From Hyphomicrobiales bacterium (lineage in GTDB: Bacteria > Pseudomonadota > Alphaproteobacteria > Rhizobiales > Beijerinckiaceae), in contig JAFBAS010000013.1 of the NCBI GenBank assembly GCA_019247605.1, positions 1-50,922 of the forward strand: a stretch of DNA of 50,922 bases, read 5' to 3'. Below are positions 8,401-17,597 of the stretch, piece after piece; position 1 is the first letter of the stretch; each line of letters starts with the position of its first letter. Below the pieces are notes generated by a model. The model searched no databases. It was not told the DNA's origin and saw nothing but the letters and a program-made list of their open reading frames with translations. The position numbers and the translations under genes are program-made.

Positions 8401-8431
8401 CCGGAAAAAAAGTCGCGTTTTTCAGGTCCGG
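8401..8431 (-). terminator. Weak candidate terminator downstream of tRNA-Gln
   Basis: On the minus strand, just past the tRNA 3' end, a CCGG/AAAAA segment can pair with a T7 run and CCGG, leaving a U-rich stretch. The stem is interrupted, so this is tentative. The rest of 8159-8443 holds no gene I can support. Confidence 0.25.
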
Positions 8432-8443
8432 ACAGGAAAGCAT

Positions 8444-8518
<75 letters not shown>

Positions 8519-8670
8519 AGGACCGCGGGAGTGTCTAGCCGCCACTTCCTGGATTGGCAATGCGTGAGGGCCAAGCGAAACCGCATCCTTCGGTGCGGAC
8601 GCATCCAAGGGCGGCAATTGGTGCTTTCGTCGCGCTTGCTGCTTTTGGCGCTTTGCGGCAAGGACCTCGC

Positions 8671-9705
8671 ATGGTGCTCCTTATCGTTCTCACGCTCGCT
8701 GGCGCGGCCACGCTGTCGGCGGGGCTGGTTGTCGCGCTCATGCCGCTTTTGCGCCGCTATGGGCTGGCGCGTCCCAATGCCCGCTCTAGCCATTTGACCC
8801 CGACACCTCAAGGCGCGGGCCTTGCGGTCGTGCTCGCCGCAGCCCTCGCGACCGCGATCGGGCTCGCGTTCGGCGGGGCGGCGGGCGAGGTCATGCGCGA
8901 AGCCGCCATGGTGCTTGCCGCCTCGCTCATTCTCGCCGCGACCGGCGCGATCGATGATCTTGCGCCGCTTGGCCCTGTCGCCAAACTCGTGCCGCAGGTC
9001 CTCGCGGTCACCCTCGTCGTTTTCTTCGCGGCGCCCGCCGATGCGCGGATTTTTCCCGTGCTGCCCCTAGCACTGGAACGCGCCTTGGCGGTTCTCGCGG
9101 GCGTCTGGTTCGTCAATCTCGTGAATTTCATGGATGGAATCGATTGGATCACGGTCGCAGGTTGTGGTGTGCCGCTCGCGGCGCTTGCGATCCTCGGCGG
9201 CGCGACGCTGTCGCAAGGGGTAGCGGCTCCTGTCCTCGCGGCCGCGCTTTGCGGGGCGCTCATTGGCTTTTCACCTTTCAACAAGCCGGTCGCGCGCGTT
9301 TTCCTCGGCGATGTTGGAAGCCTGCCGATCGGCTTGATCCTCGGCTACGGCCTTTATCGTCTGGCACTTTCAGGCCATCTCGCCGCCGCGTTGATCTTGC
9401 CGCTTTATTACCTATGGGATTCCGGCACGACCCTTCTTCGGCGCTTGTCGCGGCGGGAAACCGTCTGGGAGGCCCATCGAAGCCATGTCTATCAGCGAGC
9501 CACGGATGCGGGATGGAGCGTCGGCGCCGTGGTTGGGCAGATCTTCGCCCTCGATGTGGCGCTCGGTGCGATCGCCCTGATCAGCGTCTGGCAGGATTCC
9601 ATGCTTATATCGGCGCTGATGCTGATCCTCGCCATGGTCCTCGTGGCGCTGAGCGCCGCAAGGCTCGTTTCGGGGCCTTCCGCGATGCGAGAGACCTCCG
9701 CGTGA
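8671..9705 (+). CDS. Glycosyltransferase 4 family: undecaprenyl-phosphate sugar-1-phosphate transferase (WecA/WbpL-like)
   Basis: A 344-aa integral membrane protein with about ten hydrophobic segments. Motifs of the MraY/WecA superfamily are present in order: the TPQGAG loop, the aspartate pair in GAIDDLAPLG, the NFMDGIDW loop, FLGDVGSLPIG, and the cytoplasmic AHRSHVYQR. The enzyme transfers a sugar-1-phosphate from a UDP-sugar to undecaprenyl phosphate, the first step of a surface polysaccharide. I use the ATG of MVLLIVLTLAG because earlier in-frame codons overlap unlikely sequence; AAGGA lies upstream. Its stop overlaps the next gene as GTGA, and the pairing with an epimerase-like gene resembles O-antigen clusters. 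The exact sugar is unknown. Confidence 0.86.
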   Translation: MVLLIVLTLAGAATLSAGLVVALMPLLRRYGLARPNARSSHLTPTPQGAGLAVVLAAALATAIGLAFGGAAGEVMREAAMVLAASLILAATGAIDDLAPLGPVAKLVPQVLAVTLVVFFAAPADARIFPVLPLALERALAVLAGVWFVNLVNFMDGIDWITVAGCGVPLAALAILGGATLSQGVAAPVLAAALCGALIGFSPFNKPVARVFLGDVGSLPIGLILGYGLYRLALSGHLAAALILPLYYLWDSGTTLLRRLSRRETVWEAHRSHVYQRATDAGWSVGAVVGQIFALDVALGAIALISVWQDSMLISALMLILAMVLVALSAARLVSGPSAMRETSA

Positions 9706-10643
9706 AGCGAATTCTCGTCACCGGTGCTTCCGGTTTCATCGGGCGGGCGCTCGTTCCTTATCTCACCAAGTGCGGTTATGCGGTGCGCGCCGCGAGCCGA
9801 AGACCTCAGCGGGCAGGGGAAGGCGTGGAGCCTGTCAGGTCTCCCGATCTCGCCGGAAGCGTGCATTGGACGCCGCTCCTCGAAGGCATCGATGCGGTTG
9901 TCCACGCGGCCGCGATCGCGCACACCACCGGAATAGACGAGGCGACCCAGGATATGGTCAATCACCGCGCGGTCGCGGCGCTCGCCGAGGCCGCGCAGGG
10001 GAGGGTGGAGCGCCTGATCTTCCTCTCCTCGATCCGGGCGCAGAGCGGGGGAAGCGCCGCCGGCGTCTTGACGGAGGGGCAAGAGCCCCGCCCGACGAAT
10101 GCTTACGGGCGCGCCAAGCTCGCGGGCGAGAGGGCGCTTGCGCGAAAGGATGTGCCTTTCGTCGTCCTGAGGCCAGTTTTGGTGGCCGGTAGCTCGCCGA
10201 GTGGGAACCTAGCTCACTTGCTTCGCCTCGCCCGCTTACCCGTGCCGTTGCCGGTCGCCGGGGTCGCCGCCAGGCGCTCGCTCATCGATCGCGACGATCT
10301 GTGCGCCGCCATCGCCCATGTTCTCGATGAAGGCGCCCATCTCCGAGAGACCTACATCGTCGCTCATCCAGAACCGATCGAGATTGCCGAAATGATCGCG
10401 GCGCTGCGACGCGGACTTGGCCGAGCGCCGGGCCTTTTCGCCATCCCGTCCTTTCTGACGAGGGGAGCGCTCTCCCTTTCTTTCTTGGGCGAGGTCAGGG
10501 AAAAGCTTTTCGGCGACCTTGTCGCGTCGCCAGACAAGCTGATGAAGACGGGCTGGACGCCGAAGCTTTCGCCCGAGGCAGCGCTTGCGCATATCGGGGC
10601 CGCAGCTCTCGAGCCGACGGAGCTCAGTGATTTGGCAAGCTGA
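9702..10643 (+). CDS. NAD-dependent epimerase/dehydratase family protein
   Basis: A 313-aa extended SDR protein. The N-terminal TGASGFIG is the Rossmann GxxGxxG for NAD(P). SSI (about residue 110) supplies the catalytic Ser region, and Tyr-x3-Lys is present in YGRAKLAGE (about residue 134). It starts at a GTG overlapping the stop of the sugar transferase, so the two are translationally coupled and probably act on the same nucleotide sugar, for example UDP-GlcNAc/GalNAc or a keto-reduction to a 6-deoxy sugar. The 3' end overlaps the convergent histidine kinase gene by 20 bp. The precise reaction is not determinable. Confidence 0.84.
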   Translation: MKRILVTGASGFIGRALVPYLTKCGYAVRAASRRPQRAGEGVEPVRSPDLAGSVHWTPLLEGIDAVVHAAAIAHTTGIDEATQDMVNHRAVAALAEAAQGRVERLIFLSSIRAQSGGSAAGVLTEGQEPRPTNAYGRAKLAGERALARKDVPFVVLRPVLVAGSSPSGNLAHLLRLARLPVPLPVAGVAARRSLIDRDDLCAAIAHVLDEGAHLRETYIVAHPEPIEIAEMIAALRRGLGRAPGLFAIPSFLTRGALSLSFLGEVREKLFGDLVASPDKLMKTGWTPKLSPEAALAHIGAAALEPTELSDLAS

Positions 10644-12066
10644 TCTTGAACCGGGCGCCGTAAACGCTGTCGACGAGGCTGATTTCGCCGTCATGGGCGC
10701 GAAGGATATCGGCCGCGATCGCAAGACCGAGACCGCTTCCACGCCGGGTGGACGAGAGCGAGAAGGGTTCGAACAATTTCTGACGCGCCGCCTGCGAAAC
10801 GCCCGGACCATTGTCCTGAACCCAGATCACTGTGGTGTCTGCCTCGCACTTGGCCGAGACCGTGATCTGCGCTTCGCTTTTGGCTTCTTGCCCGGGCGGG
10901 GGGGCGATCGCCTGTAATGAATTGCGCATGAGATTTAGGAAGACGCGCGAGATCTGGTCGCGATCAGCCCGGATTTCGAGCTCGGCCGGCACCTCGTTGA
11001 CGAGGCTCGAGGGCATTCGGTTCACCGACTGCGCAAGATCCCAGCATTCGGCGAGCATGGGCGCGATGCGAAAGCAGGAAGGCTTCAGCGCCGCTTTCTG
11101 GTCCGCGCCGTAGGCAAGAGTTCCCTCGCACAGGTCGATCGCACGGCGCAGCGAATCGACGAGGCGTGGGGCGAGACGTTTCACGCTCGGGTTTTTCAGC
11201 TCGGCAATACGCTCCGAGAAGAGCTGCGCGCCGGAAAGGACGTTGCGCAGATCGTGGCTGATCTTGGCGATCATCAGACCGAGCGAGGCGAGCTTTTTGC
11301 TGCGGCGCAGCTCCTCGGCAAGCTTGGTCTCGAGCCTCGCAAGCGAGCGCTCCGCAAAGCCGATTTCATCGTCGCGTTCGCTCGTGGCGATGACACGCGC
11401 GTCATTCTCCGGGTCACGCTCGAAGCTCGCCATATTCTCGGAAAGCCGTTTGATCGGACGCACGATCATGTGAATGAGCGACAGATAGACGAGGCCCGCG
11501 GTGATCAACGAGATTAAGAGCGAGAGCAAGAGAATGTTGCGCGCGAAGCCCCACATGGCGGCACGAAGCAAATCCTCCTCGAGCGTCATGTTGATCTCGA
11601 CGCCCATGCCGAGTGCCGTGACGCGCAAGATCCGGCCGCGCGGCGCGGCCAATGTTCCCAGGGCCTCGGCAATCTGGAAAATGGGATTCGTGTCGCGCAG
11701 ATCGGTCGTCACGTCGACTTGCGGAGGATTGTCGACGCTCGCGACCAGCATGCGCGAATCGGCGCGCTTTGCCCAGATGGTGAGCGCCCCCACCTGCCTC
11801 AGCAATTCCTTGCCGAGCTCAGGCGGTACCATCCCCGAAGGGGCGGCGTCGAACACGAGGGCTCCCGTCGCCGCAGCGGAAATCTTGTTCGTCAGCCAGG
11901 TGCGCCTGAAGTTCGCGACAGAGGGGATGAAGATCAGCACCTCGGCCAGCATCACGAAGGCGATGGTGAGGATAAGGAGCTTTCCGGAAAGCCCGGGCTT
12001 CGTGCGAACGAGCGCGACAATGTCAGTCATCGGGAAAGTGGCGTCGCGCTTGGTGACGTCATCCAT
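10624..12066 (-). CDS. Sensor histidine kinase
   Basis: A 480-aa membrane kinase. Residues about 25-50 and 185-210 are hydrophobic segments bracketing a periplasmic sensor region of about 135 residues with no domain I recognise. A HAMP linker (VRPIKRLSENMASFE) follows. The phospho-acceptor His lies in KISHDLRNVLSG, the N box is VFLNLMRNSLQAI, and the G boxes are DNGPGV and GSGLGLAIA. The ATG is eight bases after the stop of the flavoprotein gene, so the two are co-transcribed. No response regulator gene is adjacent, so its partner is elsewhere. Association with the VTT protein and flavoprotein suggests it senses redox or envelope state; that is inference. Confidence 0.87.
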   Translation of the reverse strand: MDDVTKRDATFPMTDIVALVRTKPGLSGKLLILTIAFVMLAEVLIFIPSVANFRRTWLTNKISAAATGALVFDAAPSGMVPPELGKELLRQVGALTIWAKRADSRMLVASVDNPPQVDVTTDLRDTNPIFQIAEALGTLAAPRGRILRVTALGMGVEINMTLEEDLLRAAMWGFARNILLLSLLISLITAGLVYLSLIHMIVRPIKRLSENMASFERDPENDARVIATSERDDEIGFAERSLARLETKLAEELRRSKKLASLGLMIAKISHDLRNVLSGAQLFSERIAELKNPSVKRLAPRLVDSLRRAIDLCEGTLAYGADQKAALKPSCFRIAPMLAECWDLAQSVNRMPSSLVNEVPAELEIRADRDQISRVFLNLMRNSLQAIAPPPGQEAKSEAQITVSAKCEADTTVIWVQDNGPGVSQAARQKLFEPFSLSSTRRGSGLGLAIAADILRAHDGEISLVDSVYGARFKISLPNH

Positions 12067-12074
12067 GACGGTCG

Positions 12075-13517
12075 CTATCCGAATCTGCGCAGCACACCCA
12101 ACAGGCGGCGCATGAACGGGCGTCGCGCCAAGGGCGTATAGAATTCGAGCGCGGCGCGCCGGGAAGCCTCGCTCAGCGTCGGATAAGGCGTCACGAGAGC
12201 CGCGATCTTCGATAGCTTCATCTTCTCCTGGAGAGCGAGCGTCCAGAGTGGGATCATCTCGGCAGCCGCCTTGCCGCAAATGGCAGCCCCGAGCAGGCGC
12301 CCATTTGGCGCCGCGACGAGCTTGACCAGCCCCTCCCGCTCGCCTTCGGCCCGCGCCCGGTCTGTTTCACCAAGGGGAAAACGGCAAATGCGGATGGCCC
12401 CATGCCTTTTTCGGGCATCGTCTTCGGAAAGACCGACCGAGGCCACTTCAGGATCGGTGAAGGTCACGCGCGGCACGAGCAACGGGTCGAACCGAGCAGG
12501 AAGCCGAAAAAAAGCGCTGCGGATCACGAGGCCCGCCTGGAGAGAAGCGGCATGCGTAAACCGCCAGCCGGCGAAGACGCCGCCGATGCAATCTCCGATG
12601 GCAAAAACGCGCGGATTGCTAGTTCGCATACCATGGTCGACAATTATACCGCTTTTATCGTATTTGATCCAGCCGTTCTCCAGTCCGAGCCCCTGCGTCC
12701 TCGGGGTTCGCCCTGCCGCGATCAGAAGGTGCGTGCCCGTTTCCTGACGCGGCGCCGAAGTTTGGTCCGAGTAATGCAAGCGCACGCCATTAGATGGTGC
12801 AGCAACTGCCGCAAGTCTAATTCCTTCGTGCAAACCTATCCCGTCGCGTTTGAGCGCGCCCCGGATCACGCCCGCAACCTCGGGGTCCTCGTGCGCTAAC
12901 AATCGTTCCTGCTCGAATAGCGTGACCTCGCTGCCGAGACGCCTGAAGGCTTGGCCGAGCTCCGCGCCCACCGATCCCGCCCCGATCACGAGAAGGTGTC
13001 GCGGCCTTTCCGAAAGCGCAAACACCGTCTCGTTGGTGAGGTAGGAAACGGCATCGAGCCCGGCGATTTCGGGAATGGAAGGTTGGGATCCCGAAGCGAT
13101 GACGAAGCGGCGCGCCCTGATCAGCTTCTCGCCAGCCTTGACGGTCGTTCGATCCACGAATTCGGCTCGAGCATTGAGCACTTCGATGCCGAGTGCCGTG
13201 TACCGCGCACTCGAGTCGGCGGGCGCGATCTCGGCAATCACGTTTTGCACATGGGCCAGCACGCGCTCGTGGTCGAGCACCGGCGGAACGAGCTCACGGG
13301 CCACAAAGGGTGCGAGGCTCGGCCATTTCGCCACGTGGGCAGCCGCGAGCAAGGCCTTCGAGGGAATGCAGGCGGTATGGAGGCATTCCCCTCCCATCTC
13401 GCCTTCCTCGATCAGGACTGTGCGCACACCGAAAGCGGCGGCTGAGGCGGCGACCGAGAGCCCGGCGGCGCCTGCGCCGATGATGCACAAATCCGGGTGT
13501 AGTGCCTCGTCCGTCAA
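12075..13517 (-). CDS. FAD-dependent pyridine nucleotide-disulfide oxidoreductase (MerA/Lpd-like)
   Basis: A 480-aa class I flavoprotein disulfide reductase. The N-terminal FAD motif is CIIGAGAAGLSVA; the redox-active pair is Cys-x4-Cys in GGECLHTACIPSK; the NAD(P) motif is VIGAGSVGAEL; the second FAD motif is VFAIGDC. In the C-terminal interface domain the usual His-Pro-x3-Glu of lipoamide dehydrogenases reads YPTLSE, with Tyr in place of the base His. This argues against a true Lpd and for the mercuric-reductase-like proteins often linked to TVP38/VTT membrane proteins. It overlaps the upstream VTT gene by ATGA. The disulfide or electron acceptor is unknown. Confidence 0.86.
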   Translation of the reverse strand: MTDEALHPDLCIIGAGAAGLSVAASAAAFGVRTVLIEEGEMGGECLHTACIPSKALLAAAHVAKWPSLAPFVARELVPPVLDHERVLAHVQNVIAEIAPADSSARYTALGIEVLNARAEFVDRTTVKAGEKLIRARRFVIASGSQPSIPEIAGLDAVSYLTNETVFALSERPRHLLVIGAGSVGAELGQAFRRLGSEVTLFEQERLLAHEDPEVAGVIRGALKRDGIGLHEGIRLAAVAAPSNGVRLHYSDQTSAPRQETGTHLLIAAGRTPRTQGLGLENGWIKYDKSGIIVDHGMRTSNPRVFAIGDCIGGVFAGWRFTHAASLQAGLVIRSAFFRLPARFDPLLVPRVTFTDPEVASVGLSEDDARKRHGAIRICRFPLGETDRARAEGEREGLVKLVAAPNGRLLGAAICGKAAAEMIPLWTLALQEKMKLSKIAALVTPYPTLSEASRRAALEFYTPLARRPFMRRLLGVLRRFG

Positions 13518-14323
13518 GGCTCACCGCCGCTTGTCGCGCCACGGCGTGCCGCGCGAAGCCATCCTCTTCGCTCGCAAAATCGGGCAAGCTGCGGGACGCG
13601 CTTCATCGCAACGGGAATCAGCGCAAGGCTCGCAAGGACGAGGAGGGCAATAAAAAGCACCGGATCGATGAGGTCGACAGGTTCGATGTGCAGGTTGCAA
13701 ACTTGGGAGCCTTGCGCCACGCAGTCGCGATAGAGGGCCGCCTGCCGCTCCAAGATGCCGCCGAGCGCCTCGCCCGCGGTTGCGAAGGCAAAACCAGCCG
13801 GCATTACGCCGAAGAATGTCGTCCAAAGAAAGGTGGTGAGCCGCACCCGTGCGACCGCGGCAGCGAGATTGATGAGCCAAAACGGGAAAACAGGCGTCAA
13901 GCGCAAGAACATGAGGTAGGAGGTGGCATCCTGTTCGAGAGCGCCTATCATGCGCGAGAGGTCGAACCCGCCGAGCATGCGAGACCAGGAGCCGCTTAGC
14001 GTGCGCGCGGCGAGGAAGGCGCAGAGCCCGCCGAGCGTCGCGCTGAAAGCGGCGGCCGTTGCGCCCAGGAAGGCACCGAAGAAGAAGCCCCCCGTCAGAG
14101 TAAGAAGGACGGCGCTCGGGAAGGAGGCGGCGGTGCAAGCAACATAAATGGTGATGTAGATGACAAGGGCGAATACACGATTCTCGTCCACCAGATGCGC
14201 GAATCTCGCTAGGTGATCCTTGAGGAAGAAAAGAATTGCGGATTCGAACAAGGGCGCCGTCACCAGCAGACAGAGCCCGAGGCCCAACAGCAAAAGGGCA
14301 AGCCACCACCAACGAGATTTCAT
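13514..14323 (-). CDS. TVP38/TMEM64 (VTT/DedA-like) membrane protein
   Basis: A 269-aa polytopic protein. The VTT core is recognisable as AASFPSAVLLTLTGGFFFGAFLG (glycine-rich re-entrant segment) followed by the second half with FLRLTPVFPFWLINLAAA. Members of this superfamily are implicated in lipid flipping and envelope homeostasis. A periplasmic or loop segment near residue 210 carries an extra Cys pair (YRDCVAQGSQVCNL). The ATG at 14323 follows a GAGGGGAC ribosome binding site; earlier codons belong to a longer open frame without similarity. The stop overlaps the flavoprotein start (ATGA), so the two are coupled and probably work together. Confidence 0.86.
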   Translation of the reverse strand: MKSRWWWLALLLLGLGLCLLVTAPLFESAILFFLKDHLARFAHLVDENRVFALVIYITIYVACTAASFPSAVLLTLTGGFFFGAFLGATAAAFSATLGGLCAFLAARTLSGSWSRMLGGFDLSRMIGALEQDATSYLMFLRLTPVFPFWLINLAAAVARVRLTTFLWTTFFGVMPAGFAFATAGEALGGILERQAALYRDCVAQGSQVCNLHIEPVDLIDPVLFIALLVLASLALIPVAMKRVPQLARFCERRGWLRAARRGATSGGEP

Positions 14324-14463
14324 GTCCCCTCGCCCACTCTCGAGGGAGAAACTCAAGCCACAAGCCGCCCCTGTGCGTCAACACGGCCGATAGTCGAATG
14401 AGAACACGATTACTTGACTGGGATGCCCCCCAGAGCGGGCGGAAAGCTCGCGATTTTCGAGGT

Positions 14464-14895
14464 TCATGGGTCCGCGCGCTCCCGTGCGGCACCCAGCGCC
14501 TGTGAGATCGCGCGCGGCAGCCTCACGGGCCGTCCGTCCGACAGGGAGGCGACGTTCACCTCGCCGCGCGCGAGAACTTCATCCACGCGCAGTGCGCGCT
14601 GCGCCAGCGTGAGACTTGCGCCGCGCGCTTCGAGAAGATCCGTCTCGATCGTGAGCACGTCGTCCATATGCGCGGGCCGCAGATACGCGATTGTGAGCCG
14701 GGCGACCACGAAGGAAAGGGGGGGCTTTGCCGCGAAGGCGGCGCGTTGATCGAAGCCCGCGCTCCGCAGCCATTCGGTTCGTCCCCTCTCGAAAAACCGA
14801 AGATAGCTCGCGTGGTAGACGGCGCCTGAGAAGTCGGTGTCCTCGTAGTAGACGCGCAGCGTGTATCGGTGCAAAGCCGTTTGCCGCTCAGCCAT
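14464..14895 (-). CDS. ybgC: YbgC-type acyl-CoA thioesterase (hotdog fold)
   Basis: A 143-aa hotdog thioesterase of the YbgC/FadM family. The active-site motif is [28 protein letters not shown], with catalytic Asp in the YxDTD box and the conserved YxxYxxFFE helix. Members hydrolyse short acyl-CoA or acyl-ACP and are usually the first gene of the tol-pal cluster. The ATG overlaps the ruvB stop by eight bases (ATGGCTGA), giving the normal family length; earlier in-frame ATGs would lie deeper in ruvB. tolQ does not follow here: the next gene is a VTT protein 140 bases away. Confidence 0.86.
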   Translation of the reverse strand: MAERQTALHRYTLRVYYEDTDFSGAVYHASYLRFFERGRTEWLRSAGFDQRAAFAAKPPLSFVVARLTIAYLRPAHMDDVLTIETDLLEARGASLTLAQRALRVDEVLARGEVNVASLSDGRPVRLPRAISQALGAARERADP

Positions 14896-15940
14896 CGCTT
14901 TCGCCATTGCCGAACAGGCCGAATTGAGCAACCTCTCGTCCAGATGGCTCATCGAGGCCGAGATGGCGAAAAGCGTGCGGCGTCAATAAGCGCCCGCGCG
15001 GAGTGCGTTGCAGGAAGCCTTGCTGAATGAGGTAGGGCTCGATGATGTCCTCGATGGCGTCGCGCGGCTCGGAAAGCGCGGCGGCGATCGTCTCGACGCC
15101 GACTGGGCCGCCGCCGAAGCCCTCGGCGATCACCGTGAGGTAGCGCCTGTCCATTTGATCGAGGCCTCGCGCATCGACCTCGAGGAGCGAAAGCGCGCTT
15201 GCCGCGAGTTCGCGCGTGACGCTATCGGCCTTGTCCACCACGGCGAAATCGCGCACGCGACGCAGCAGCCTTCCGGCGACGCGCGGTGTGCCGCGGGCGC
15301 GCTTGGCGATCTCGTTGGCGCCATCTTCCGACATGGAGAAGCCCATGACGCGCGCGCCCCGCTTCACGATGAATTCGAGCTCCTCGACCGTATAGAAGTT
15401 GAGTCGCACCGGGATGCCGAAGCGATCGCGAAGCGGGGTCGTCAGAAGGCCGGCGCGCGTCGTCGCGCCGATGAGCGTGAATTTCGAAAGATCGATCTTG
15501 ACCGAGCGCGCCGCAGGACCCTCGCCGATCACGAGATCGAGCTGAAAATCTTCCATCGCCGGGTAGAGGATTTCCTCGACCGCCGGGTTGAGACGGTGAA
15601 TCTCGTCGATGAAGAGCACGTCGCGCTCCTCGAGATTGGTGAGGATCGCCGCAAGGTCGCCCGCCTTGGCGATGACAGGCCCCGAGGTCGCGCGAAATCC
15701 AACCCCCATCTCGCGCGAGACGATCTGGGCAAGCGTCGTTTTGCCGAGGCCGGGCGGCCCCACGAAGAGCACGTGATCGAGCGCCTCGCCACGCGTCCGC
15801 GCGCTGTCGATGAACACCTTGAGGTTCGCGCGCGCCTGTTCCTGACCGACGAATTCGGAAAGGGTCTGCGGCCGGATCGAGGCCTCGAGCCCGTCATCCT
15901 CGCGGCGTTCGGGCGTGATCAGGCGAGTAGGTGGGTTCAT
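14888..15940 (-). CDS. ruvB: Holliday junction branch migration DNA helicase RuvB
   Basis: A 350-aa AAA+ motor that with RuvA drives branch migration in recombination. Walker [12 protein letters not shown], Walker [11 protein letters not shown], sensor 1 GATTRAG, the RDRFGI arginine-finger region, and the C-terminal winged-helix DNA-binding domain ([22 protein letters not shown] ... [17 protein letters not shown]) are all intact. I prefer the ATG of [12 protein letters not shown]; a GTG 21 bases upstream is possible. Upstream lies the divergent TrkH gene, so ruvC and ruvA are not adjacent as they usually are. Confidence 0.95.
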   Translation of the reverse strand: MNPPTRLITPERREDDGLEASIRPQTLSEFVGQEQARANLKVFIDSARTRGEALDHVLFVGPPGLGKTTLAQIVSREMGVGFRATSGPVIAKAGDLAAILTNLEERDVLFIDEIHRLNPAVEEILYPAMEDFQLDLVIGEGPAARSVKIDLSKFTLIGATTRAGLLTTPLRDRFGIPVRLNFYTVEELEFIVKRGARVMGFSMSEDGANEIAKRARGTPRVAGRLLRRVRDFAVVDKADSVTRELAASALSLLEVDARGLDQMDRRYLTVIAEGFGGGPVGVETIAAALSEPRDAIEDIIEPYLIQQGFLQRTPRGRLLTPHAFRHLGLDEPSGREVAQFGLFGNGESDG

Positions 15941-16137
15941 GGCGATTCGATCATAAGGCACGAAGCGGGCGATGTCGCTTTCTGTTGAAAGACGCTATTC
16001 GCTCACCGATGCCTGCAGCTCTGGCACGCTTGTCCATGCGAGGAAAAGCCCGCAGGGTGGGTGAGGCATGACAGACGCGCGACAAGCTGGCATTTTGGCG
16101 AATGCGGCGGCGCTTCGCCGCGCGCCAGAGTGATTCG

Positions 16138-17577
16138 ATGGATCCGCGACCGTCCGTTACCGCCGCCGCCAGCCTGCTGCTCATCCTCGCGCTCTCTTTC
16201 GTCTTGACCGCGGCGGTCGCCGCCCTTGGCGATGGGCGCGATGCGGTGCTGTTTCTCGTCTGCGCCGGGGCGGCCGCTTTCCTCGGGATCGGGCTTCGGC
16301 TCGTCGCGCGATCGGACAGGGAAGATGCGGCGCTCACCGCCCGCGAATTGCCGCTCTTCGCAACCGGAACCGCGTTGCTGCTTGTCGTCTTCGCCGCAAT
16401 CCCGTTTGCGCTCGGCTCGAGCCATATGCCGGTCGCCGCCGCTGTCTTCGAGGCGTCCTCGGGCCTCACCACGAACGGGGCGAGCGCCTTTCCTTCGCTC
16501 GACACCGCTGGAACCGGGCTGTTGTTCTGGCGAGCGCTCCTGCAATTCCTTGGAGGCGGGCTCTTCCTCGCCCTGATGATCTGCCTTTTGCCGCACGGGC
16601 AAGGACAGGCCGACGGTTTCTGGATGCCCGACGGGCCGAACTGGGAGGCGTCGCGGCTTCGCCGCATCGCGCCGCGCGTGCTCGGCGTCTACGCGGCGCT
16701 CACCTTGCTGTGCGCCGTCGCGTATTTCGCCGGCGGCATGTCGAGCTTCGATGCGGTGGCGCACGCCTTCACCACCCTCTCGACGGGCGGCTTCTCCACG
16801 CATGCGGCCTCGTTCAATTTCTTCCGGCGCACCAGCCTGCAATGGATCGCCATCATCTTCATGCTGCTTGCGGCCTTGCCGCTCGGAACCGTCGCGATGT
16901 TGCTCAGGGGTGAGTTGCAGCCGCTCTTGAGGCATCGCGAGGTCCAGCTTTTTCTCGGTGTCGCGGCCATCATCGCCGCGCTCGCCTGGTGTCATCTCGC
17001 GCTCGCCGGGCTCGAAAGCGGCTGGGTCGGTCTGCGCCACGCAATATTCGACACGGTTAGCCGCATCTCGACGACGGGATTTGAAGCCGGCGAGCCCGGA
17101 AGACGGGGGGATTTTCATGTGCTCCTATTGATCGTCGCCGCCCTCATCGGCGGCTGCGCGGGTTCGACAGCGGGCGGCTTGCGCCCGATCCGGCTCGCCG
17201 TGCTCATCCAGGGCATGCGCCGTTCGTTCATCCGCTTCGTGCATCCACACGCGGCTGTCCCCTTCACGCATGGCGGAAGGCGTCTTCGCGAGGAGGCAGT
17301 GACCACGGTCTTCGCCTTTGCGGCCATTTATGTCGCGGCCTTCGTGGTTTTGAGCCTCGCGCTCGTGCTCGCCGGGCTTGGAGCGGGGGGCGCCCTCACG
17401 GCGGCCGTGATGGTGTTGACCAAGGCAGGACCGGCGTTCGGTCCGGGGCTCAAGGCCGTCGATTACGCGAGTTTGCCGGCCGCGGCACATTGGATACTCG
17501 CGGGCGGCATGATCGTCGGGCGCCTCGAGGTGATCATGGCGGTTGTGCTTTTCCTGCCGGGTTATTGGCGGCGCTAG
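16138..17577 (+). CDS. TrkH-type potassium uptake membrane subunit
   Basis: A 479-aa integral membrane protein of the Trk/Ktr/HKT superfamily. The four pore loops with selectivity Gly are visible in order: SSGLTTNGAS, TTLSTGGFSTH, ISTTGFEAG and the degenerate KAGPAFGPG. The conserved loop GGCAGSTAGGLRPIRL lies between the third pore and the final helices. It should form the K+ channel, normally gated by a cytoplasmic TrkA subunit, which is not in the window. The ATG encodes MDPRPSVTAAA, directly before the first membrane helix. argE follows after 20 bases and may be co-transcribed. Confidence 0.88.
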   Translation: MDPRPSVTAAASLLLILALSFVLTAAVAALGDGRDAVLFLVCAGAAAFLGIGLRLVARSDREDAALTARELPLFATGTALLLVVFAAIPFALGSSHMPVAAAVFEASSGLTTNGASAFPSLDTAGTGLLFWRALLQFLGGGLFLALMICLLPHGQGQADGFWMPDGPNWEASRLRRIAPRVLGVYAALTLLCAVAYFAGGMSSFDAVAHAFTTLSTGGFSTHAASFNFFRRTSLQWIAIIFMLLAALPLGTVAMLLRGELQPLLRHREVQLFLGVAAIIAALAWCHLALAGLESGWVGLRHAIFDTVSRISTTGFEAGEPGRRGDFHVLLLIVAALIGGCAGSTAGGLRPIRLAVLIQGMRRSFIRFVHPHAAVPFTHGGRRLREEAVTTVFAFAAIYVAAFVVLSLALVLAGLGAGGALTAAVMVLTKAGPAFGPGLKAVDYASLPAAAHWILAGGMIVGRLEVIMAVVLFLPGYWRR

Positions 17578-17597
17578 ACGTTCCGGAAGGAGAGACG

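Noticed and set aside
16003-17118. Minus-strand frame of 371 codons opposite TrkH
   Set aside because: Highly charged shadow of a membrane-protein gene with all four pore motifs on the plus strand.
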